From assembly GCA_023457295.1 (NCBI GenBank), contig JAEWLZ010000211.1, positions 1 to 10,495 on the forward strand: a DNA stretch of 10,495 nt. Reading direction: 5' to 3'. Position numbers and translations under genes: made by a program. The notes below the pieces were generated by a model that saw only the letters and a program-made list of their open reading frames with translations, was not told the origin of the DNA and ran no database searches. Below are positions 6,684 to 10,495 of this stretch, piece after piece. Positions within the stretch are counted from its first letter, which is position 1; the number at the start of each line of letters is the position of its first letter. The stretch comes from Cyanobacteria bacterium OH_PDB_112 (GTDB lineage: Bacteria > Cyanobacteriota > Vampirovibrionia > Gastranaerophilales > CAJFVJ01).

Positions 6684-6866
6684 TTATTCATCAATTTGTA
6701 TAACATTCACAGGGCAAGCAATTGCCGCATCTATACAGTCGATTTCGTTTCCAAAAACATTTTCGTTATGAACCATAATTCCGTCTTGTGACATTTCAAA
6801 AATATCACTGTTAATTGCAGTACAAGCGCCGCATTTTGTGCATCCGTTAAGAATTTTTACTTTCAT
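6684..6866 (-). CDS. Single-cluster 4Fe-4S ferredoxin
   Basis: A 60-residue electron carrier. The cluster ligands are Cys9, Cys12 and Cys15 (GCTKCGAC) and Cys51 in CPVNVI, the pattern of monocluster bacterial ferredoxins such as that of Thermotoga. In that group a second pair of cysteines often forms a disulphide; here Cys44 occupies one of those places, but the partner near residue 19 is Asn, so Cys44 is unpaired. The protein is strongly acidic apart from its N-terminus. ATG 6866 has a strong AGGAG seven bases upstream. The gene follows the DUF2023 gene on the same strand, 87 bases downstream, and is probably co-transcribed. The redox partner is unknown. Confidence 0.92.
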   Translation of the reverse strand: MKVKILNGCTKCGACTAINSDIFEMSQDGIMVHNENVFGNEIDCIDAAIACPVNVIQIDE

Positions 6867-6953
6867 GTCTTTCTCCTACATAACTTCACGCATTTCATAA
6901 TCGCAAACAATATGTATTTTTACATTACATTTACGGGTAAAGTTTTGAGAGAA

Positions 6954-7271
6954 TTAATTAGACTTTTTACTTATATATCTGTTGCATTGCTGCTTGACAT
7001 CATAGCCCAGCATAACGCCCAAAATAAAATCTTCTTCATCGGTTAATTCATTCAATGCCTTTTTACTAAACAATTTTGCCACTTTAATACAAGTTTCGTC
7101 ACCAAAGTACAAATTTGCTTTTTTATCTTTCAAATATTGAAAATGGTAAGGGATTTTTTCTTTTTCCAGTCTTGAGATAATATTATTAAGCTCGTAAATC
7201 TCAAGAGTCAGCAGTACCAACCTTCTTACACCTTTTTGGAATTCATATAAACAATGAGAAAAAACCTGCAT
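6954..7271 (-). CDS. DUF2023 family protein
   Basis: The 105 residues match what I recall of DUF2023: an N-terminal VFSHCLYEFQKGVRRLVLLTL (3-23), a central NLYFGDETCI (53-62), and the C-terminal LTDEEDFILGVMLGYDVKQQCNRY (76-99). It is small, soluble and without signal or membrane segments. The family has no established biochemical role; members are often found next to flavodoxin genes, and here a ferredoxin gene follows, which fits a link to electron transfer. That link is an inference from context. ATG 7271 has GGAGG five bases upstream. The gene diverges from the ZIP transporter across a 190-base region containing three direct repeats. After its TAA stop the same frame stays open for another 25 codons to a TAG at 6876-6878. 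Confidence 0.85.
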   Translation of the reverse strand: MQVFSHCLYEFQKGVRRLVLLTLEIYELNNIISRLEKEKIPYHFQYLKDKKANLYFGDETCIKVAKLFSKKALNELTDEEDFILGVMLGYDVKQQCNRYISKKSN

Positions 7272-7321
7272 TTCATCCTCCGCTTTTTAATCTTTCAAAA
7301 AATATCACAATAACAGTTTCG

Positions 7322-7414
7322 CCTCTTTTTATTTTTTAGTCCAATTCCTTACCTCTTTTTCAATTTAAAACCAACGTTTCAAGCTAAAATTCCTCATTTT
7401 CAATTTGACAGCAA
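7322..7414. repeat. Three related 23-bp direct repeats, 30 and 40 bp apart
   Basis: Units lie at 7322-7344, 7352-7374 and 7392-7414. Each begins CCTC(T/A)TTTT and ends in (C/G)CAA; copies 1 and 2 agree at 17 of 23 positions and copies 2 and 3 at 19 of 23. The start-to-start distances of 30 and 40 bp are whole numbers of helical turns, so a bound protein would sit on one face of the DNA. Copy 3 overlaps the -35 box of the ZIP gene promoter. They look like operator sites serving the ZIP gene, the divergent DUF2023 gene, or both. The A/T-rich cores make part of the similarity cheap, but the CCTC and CAA ends are informative. Confidence 0.55.
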
Positions 7415-7432
7415 TCTTATAAGAATTATAAT
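7405..7432 (+). promoter_or_regulatory. Consensus sigma-70 promoter of the ZIP transporter gene
   Basis: TTGACA at 7405-7410 and TATAAT at 7427-7432 are both perfect consensus, with a 16-base spacer. Transcription should start near 7439, giving a leader of about 22 bases that carries GAGG (7451-7454) seven bases before the ATG at 7462. A promoter this close to consensus, with operator-like sequences on it, suggests control mainly by repression. Confidence 0.75.
7417..7431. promoter_or_regulatory. Fur/PerR/Zur-like palindrome over the -10 box
   Basis: TTATAAGAATTATAA reads as a 7-1-7 inverted repeat with one mismatch and agrees with the PerR box TTATAATNATTATAA at 13 of its 14 defined positions (all but the seventh). 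It covers most of the -10 hexamer of a gene for a ZIP metal transporter, the place where a metal-responsive Fur-family repressor would act. Because TTATAA is common in AT-rich DNA, the site is a candidate and not proof. Confidence 0.45.
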
Positions 7433-7461
7433 TAAGATATATTTGAAAAAGAGGCAACATA

Positions 7462-8271
7462 ATGGATATCAAATTCGGGTTTTTACTTAGTTTCTTAGCA
7501 GGACTCGCAACCGGCATAGGAAGTTTGATTTCCATTTTTGTCAAAAAAAATGACTTTAAAGCTTTAGCTTTTGGTCTTGGGGTTTCTGCAGGAGTAATGA
7601 TTTATATTTCTCTCGTTGAGCTTTTGCCCGAATCCGAAAGATTAATGAGCGGATTTTCTGCTCCTTTAACGGTAAAAATGATTTCTTTTTTGATGTTCCT
7701 GGCAGGAATTTTAATTGCAGGTATTATTGATTTTTACATTCCTGATCACATCGAACCGGGTTGGATAAAAAGCAAAATCAAAGGAAAAGAAGAAAGAAAA
7801 ACAGCGGGTCAAAAACGTTCAGGCATTTACCGCATAGGATTTTTAACCGCAATTACAATAGCTGTTCACAATTTTCCCGAAGGACTTGCGACTTTTGTAT
7901 CAGGAGCGACTAATAAAGCTATGGGGATTTCGATTGCTCTTGCAATAGCCATACACAACATCCCTGAAGGAATTGCCGTTTCAATACCTATTTATCAAGC
8001 CACTAACAGCAAGAGAAAAGCTTTTATCTATTCTCTTCTTTCAGGAATGACAGAACCTTTGGGCGCTCTTTTTGGATTTACATTCCTAAGATATTTTTTA
8101 AACGATTTTGTTTTTGCCTTTACTTATGCGATTATTGCGGGGATTATGGTTTATATTTCTTTCGACGAACTTTTACCGGCATCTCGAGAATACGGTAAAG
8201 ACGGACATATTACCATTTTTGGAATTGTTACAGGTATGTTCCTTATCGGAATGAGCCTTGCAGTAATATAA
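7462..8271 (+). CDS. zupT: ZIP-family metal transporter (ZupT-like)
   Basis: A 269-residue inner-membrane importer for zinc and possibly iron or manganese, with about eight membrane segments. The two metal-site motifs are HNFPEGLATF at 136-145 and HNIPEGIAVS at 165-174, on adjacent helices (TM4 and TM5) as in all ZIP proteins. Further support comes from SLVELLPES (50-58), SGMTEPLGA (194-202) and FDELLPA (234-240). The loop at about 96-120 is hydrophilic and lysine-rich but lacks the histidine cluster of many eukaryotic ZIPs. ATG 7462 has GAGG at ideal spacing. It is a single-gene unit with a perfect-consensus promoter, an overlapping Fur-like site and upstream direct repeats, so metal-controlled expression is likely. 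ZupT and the wider GufA-like group cannot be told apart with certainty by eye. Confidence 0.92.
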   Translation: MDIKFGFLLSFLAGLATGIGSLISIFVKKNDFKALAFGLGVSAGVMIYISLVELLPESERLMSGFSAPLTVKMISFLMFLAGILIAGIIDFYIPDHIEPGWIKSKIKGKEERKTAGQKRSGIYRIGFLTAITIAVHNFPEGLATFVSGATNKAMGISIALAIAIHNIPEGIAVSIPIYQATNSKRKAFIYSLLSGMTEPLGALFGFTFLRYFLNDFVFAFTYAIIAGIMVYISFDELLPASREYGKDGHITIFGIVTGMFLIGMSLAVI

Positions 8272-8378
8272 AAATTGTATTTTTAATATTTATGAATTTA
8301 TTTATAAATTACCTGCACTATACCTTTTAAAAAAAACATGTGTAATAATTCTATTATGTAAAAATTAGAGGGTAGGAT

Positions 8379-9068
8379 ATGGAAGTAAGAAAAGTAAGAG
8401 CTGCACTTGTTATTTTGATTTTATTGTCAGGGATGGGGAGAATTGTTTTTGCTCAGCAGGATATGAATATAAAACCTGCCATTTATGTACAAAACAAACC
8501 AAAAGTATTGAATGAAAAAGATTTAAAAAACCTCGAAAAATACAAAGCTTGTACAAAAGATGAATTATTACAAGTTGCTTTATATTCAATGGAAGGAAGT
8601 ATTGCGGATTTTTCAAGAAAAGCTTATTTAGGAGAAAATCTTTCAGGGAAGCCTATTAAAGTCCAATTCAAAAATTTGGGAGAAATTGACCCAAAATATC
8701 AAAATTATGACGCATTAGGTTGGAAAATCAGAGACAGACTTTATGTATTTATTAACGAAAAACACAAAACTGCTCCTCCACAAGCCTTGGCAAGCCTTTT
8801 AAGCCATGAAGGGATGCATCAGGATTCTTTTAATTCAACGAATGAAGAAACATATGCTTGGACACTCGAAGCGGCAACGTGGACTGATTATTTAAAGAAA
8901 AACCCGGTATTAAAAACAAAAACAGAATACCCGCTTGTTCGGAGATTGAACACGCTTAACGATATGTTCGTAAAAGCAAATTATACCGATAAATATATCC
9001 GCAAAATTGTTAAAACAAATACGGGTTATCAGGATTTACCGGTTCGTTCTCCGGGGTTTGAGCAATAA
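8379..9068 (+). CDS. Exported HExxH protein, putative zinc metallopeptidase
   Basis: I do not recognise a named family. The 229 residues start with a typical signal peptide: charged MEVRKVR, a hydrophobic core at about 8-20, and a probable cleavage near VFA-QQ (residues 25/26). There is no lipobox cysteine, so the mature protein is likely periplasmic or secreted. The centre has SHEGMHQ at 142-148, an exact HExxH zinc motif (His143, Glu144, His147), followed nine to ten residues later by Glu156/Glu157 in TNEETYAW, a plausible third ligand as in gluzincins. The part before it (about 90-125) looks like a beta-rich lead-in to the active-site helix. GAGGG (8368-8372) sits six bases before ATG 8379. 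The gene stands alone on the plus strand; its TAA is immediately followed by the stop codon of the convergent yjbQ-like gene. Substrate unknown. Confidence 0.75.
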   Translation: MEVRKVRAALVILILLSGMGRIVFAQQDMNIKPAIYVQNKPKVLNEKDLKNLEKYKACTKDELLQVALYSMEGSIADFSRKAYLGENLSGKPIKVQFKNLGEIDPKYQNYDALGWKIRDRLYVFINEKHKTAPPQALASLLSHEGMHQDSFNSTNEETYAWTLEAATWTDYLKKNPVLKTKTEYPLVRRLNTLNDMFVKANYTDKYIRKIVKTNTGYQDLPVRSPGFEQ

Positions 9069-9500
9069 TCACCGCAACACATCGTCAGTGACAATTTGCA
9101 CAAAAACTGCTCTAGTGCGAGGCTTATTATCAAAATCTATTAAAACGATATTTTGCCATGTACCTAAGATAAGATTACCGTCCATAATAGGAATATTCAT
9201 ATTATTACCTATTATGGACGCTCTTATGTGAGCGTATCCGTTTCCATCCTGCCATTTTTCATCATGATAATATTTCTGATTCATCGGAATAAGTTTTTCT
9301 AAAATTTCGGGAAAATCCTTTATAAGTCCCGGTTCATATTCCAATGAAGTAACAGAGACGGTTGAACCGGGAGCATAAACCAGTACCTGTCCTGTTTTAA
9401 CGGCATGACACTGTACCATATTGGTTAATTCTTGAGTTATGTCAACAATATCGGTAAATCCTTGTGTCTCAAGAGTTATTTTTCCGTTAATTATAGGCAT
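9069..9500 (-). CDS. yjbQ: YjbQ-family protein (UPF0047)
   Basis: A 143-residue single-domain protein of the YjbQ/UPF0047 family, often annotated as secondary thiamine-phosphate synthase because E. coli YjbQ has weak activity of that kind; its true role is unsettled. Visible landmarks are GSTVSVTSLEYEPGL at 45-59, YYHD with His79, GYAHIRASIIG with His91, MDGNLILGTWQNIVLIDFD at 106-124, and PRTRAV at 127-131. The first motif resembles the version in archaeal members (EYEPGL) more than the HTTAAITINE of many bacterial ones. ATG 9500 has AAGGA seven bases upstream. It is the last gene of the operon ctpA-like, 53-residue ORF, yjbQ, with a 14-base gap before it. Its TGA touches the TAA of the convergent gene. 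Confidence 0.9.
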   Translation of the reverse strand: MPIINGKITLETQGFTDIVDITQELTNMVQCHAVKTGQVLVYAPGSTVSVTSLEYEPGLIKDFPEILEKLIPMNQKYYHDEKWQDGNGYAHIRASIIGNNMNIPIMDGNLILGTWQNIVLIDFDNKPRTRAVFVQIVTDDVLR

Positions 9501-9514
9501 AAACCCGTCCTTTT

Positions 9515-9676
9515 TCAGAATTCGTTTTCTTCAAAAAATTTAATTGCATCATCAATTCTGTTGATTACAAATCCTACTTCATACGGACAAATTCCTTTTG
9601 CGTCAAGAAGCTCTGCTTCCAATTCCTGTACTATTTTCTTTGCCTGTTGAAGTTTTTCTATTTCATTTTCGTTCAT
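9515..9676 (-). CDS. Small hypothetical protein, 53 residues
   Basis: A frame of 53 codons runs from ATG 9676-9674 to TGA 9517-9515. GAGGA lies seven to eight bases before the ATG, directly after the stop of the S41 peptidase gene (13-base gap), and the yjbQ-like gene starts 14 bases after its end, so it fits the operon perfectly. The protein is acidic; residues 1-27 (MNENEIEKLQQAKKI...) look like an amphipathic or coiled-coil helix, then GICPYEVGF, then a second helix ending FFEENEF. There is no signal or membrane segment. I do not recognise the family. The helix-turn-helix layout suggests a small helical hairpin, perhaps a partner of a neighbouring gene product, but that is conjecture. Confidence 0.75.
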   Translation of the reverse strand: MNENEIEKLQQAKKIVQELEAELLDAKGICPYEVGFVINRIDDAIKFFEENEF

Positions 9677-9689
9677 TTTGCTTCCTCAG

Positions 9690-10495
9690 TCACTGTGACA
9701 TAGATAGTTTATCATATTCTTCGATAAGCTGCTTGGCTTTATCCAGCTGAGGGTCTTTATTATTCAAAAAATCCTTTTTCGAATAATCGACCTTGTAATC
9801 AGGCTCTATTCCTTTTTTATTAATATCTCTTCCCGAAGGAGTAAGATATTTGGCGATAGTAATATTGAGTCCGTTTTCTTCTTGTATTGTTTCTATTTTT
9901 TGGACAAGTCCTTTACCGAATGTTTTTTGCCCTACAAGAATCGCTCTATGATAGTCTTTTAATGCCCCGCTCAATATTTCGGAAGCACTGGCTGACCCAC
10001 CGTCTATTAATACAACAAGCGGTTTTTTTACATAATCATAATTTAAATTCGCATTTATATCGGTGCTTTTGCCGTTTCTATCAACAATGCTTACGATATT
10101 TCCATGAGGCAAAAACATATTTGCAATAACTACCGCATTTGGCAAAAGTCCTCCTGTATTACCTCGCAAATCAAGAATTATACCCTTTGCTTTTTGGGCT
10201 TTATCTAAAGCTTCTTCGACTTCTTCGGGGGTTTCCTGACTTAAAAAACTGGATATTGTAATATGAGCTATCCCGTCAGTCATTTTGTAACTTACGGTTT
10301 TAATTTTTATTTCTTTACGCACAATATTAAAAACCATATTCTTTTTATCACGAATTACAGTCATTTTGATTTTGGTATTAACAGGTCCTCTAACCAATTT
10401 TGCGACTTCATTTATTTTAAATCCTTTTATATCTATTCCATTAACTTTTGATATAATATCTCCTTGTTTTAAACCCGAATTTTGCGCAGGCGTAC
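9690..10495 (-). CDS. ctpA: S41 C-terminal processing peptidase (CtpA/Prc-like), 5' end cut off
   Basis: A carboxyl-terminal processing serine protease acting outside the cytoplasmic membrane. The frame is open to the right window edge, so the N-terminus with the signal or membrane anchor is missing; the visible 267 residues begin inside the PDZ domain (TPAQNSGLKQGDIISKVNG, then GFKINEVAKLVRGPVNTKI). An internal TTG at 10397 is not the start. The protease core follows: GIAHITISSF, LDLRGNTGGLL, then VLIDGGSASASEI with the catalytic Ser (codon 9989-9987) and VGQKTFGKGLVQ with the catalytic Lys (codon 9914-9912), 25 residues apart as in Prc, and LTPSGRDINKKGIEPD. It ends QLIEEYDKLSMSQ. It heads an operon with the 53-residue ORF and the yjbQ-like gene. 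Confidence 0.94.
   Translation of the reverse strand, partial: TPAQNSGLKQGDIISKVNGIDIKGFKINEVAKLVRGPVNTKIKMTVIRDKKNMVFNIVRKEIKIKTVSYKMTDGIAHITISSFLSQETPEEVEEALDKAQKAKGIILDLRGNTGGLLPNAVVIANMFLPHGNIVSIVDRNGKSTDINANLNYDYVKKPLVVLIDGGSASASEILSGALKDYHRAILVGQKTFGKGLVQKIETIQEENGLNITIAKYLTPSGRDINKKGIEPDYKVDYSKKDFLNNKDPQLDKAKQLIEEYDKLSMSQ

Noticed and set aside
6664..6684. Terminator between the DivIC/FtsB-like and ferredoxin genes
   Set aside because: The only hairpin (ATAAAA with TTTTAT) is six A-U pairs, too weak to claim as an intrinsic terminator.
8272..8378. AATTTAT-TT-ATAAATT palindrome downstream of the ZIP gene
   Set aside because: It is all A and T with a two-base loop and no T-run; expected in such AT-rich spacers.
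9007..9231. 74-codon plus-strand frame across the convergent junction
   Set aside because: It overlaps two well-supported genes in other phases and has no recognisable content.
9690..10397. Complete 235-residue protein starting at TTG 10397
   Set aside because: The frame continues upstream through PDZ-domain sequence to the window edge, so the gene is partial and this TTG is an internal leucine codon.
1..10495. CRISPR array, tRNA, riboswitch, insertion sequence or toxin-antitoxin pair
   Set aside because: Looked for on both strands; no regularly spaced identical repeats, cloverleaf, transposase motif or paired small toxin/antitoxin genes were seen.

Overview
The window is AT-rich bacterial chromosome carrying mostly housekeeping and metabolic genes. 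It uses the standard code (TGA is a stop), has short intergenic gaps, purine-rich ribosome sites before most genes and a few TTG starts. An LL-diaminopimelate-type aminotransferase, a BioG-type pimeloyl-ACP esterase, a DivIC/FtsB-type division protein and a C-terminal processing protease are consistent with an anaerobic gut lineage such as the non-photosynthetic relatives of cyanobacteria (Gastranaerophilales/Melainabacteria) or a clostridial genome. That placement is inferred from gene content and composition, not proven. No phage, transposon, CRISPR, tRNA or rRNA signature was seen.

Left third, minus strand. A LipM/LplA-family octanoyl/lipoyl transferase (1271-1915) is followed by bioF (72-1226) and, overlapping it by ATGA, the first 25 codons of bioG (75 to 1). 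This is cofactor (lipoate and biotin) metabolism. lipM and bioF lack ribosome sites and have -10-like boxes almost touching their start codons. Next to them is a small plus-strand unit: a 57-codon open frame (2009-2182) followed by a hairpin-plus-T-run terminator (2206-2242) that folds well only in the plus direction.

Middle, minus strand. A compact operon runs dapL-like aminotransferase (6126 to 4918), a 58-residue single-pass membrane protein (4908 to 4732), birA (4665 to 3928) and an ATP-type PEP carboxykinase of a divergent kind (3902 to 2241). birA attaches the biotin that bioF and bioG help to make.

Right half. A divergent promoter region (6127-6288) drives a DivIC/FtsB-like septum protein on the plus strand (6289-6663). 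It converges on a minus-strand pair, a DUF2023 protein (7271 to 6954) then a 4Fe-4S ferredoxin (6866 to 6684). The 190-bp divergent region 7272-7461 is the most structured non-coding stretch: three related 23-bp direct repeats 30 and 40 bp apart, a consensus promoter TTGACA-N16-TATAAT, a Fur/PerR-like palindrome over its -10 box, and a 12-bp inverted repeat whose right arm contains the ribosome site of the ZIP metal transporter gene (7462-8271). An exported HExxH protein (8379-9068) follows. Its stop codon directly abuts the stop of a convergent minus-strand operon: an S41 C-terminal processing peptidase cut by the window edge (10495 to 9690), a 53-residue protein of unknown function (9676 to 9515) and a YjbQ-family protein (9500 to 9069).

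No gene-free stretch longer than about 300 bases exists if the 57-codon frame at 2009-2182 is accepted. Without it, 1916-2240 is the only such gap, and it holds the putative promoter, small frame and terminator described below.
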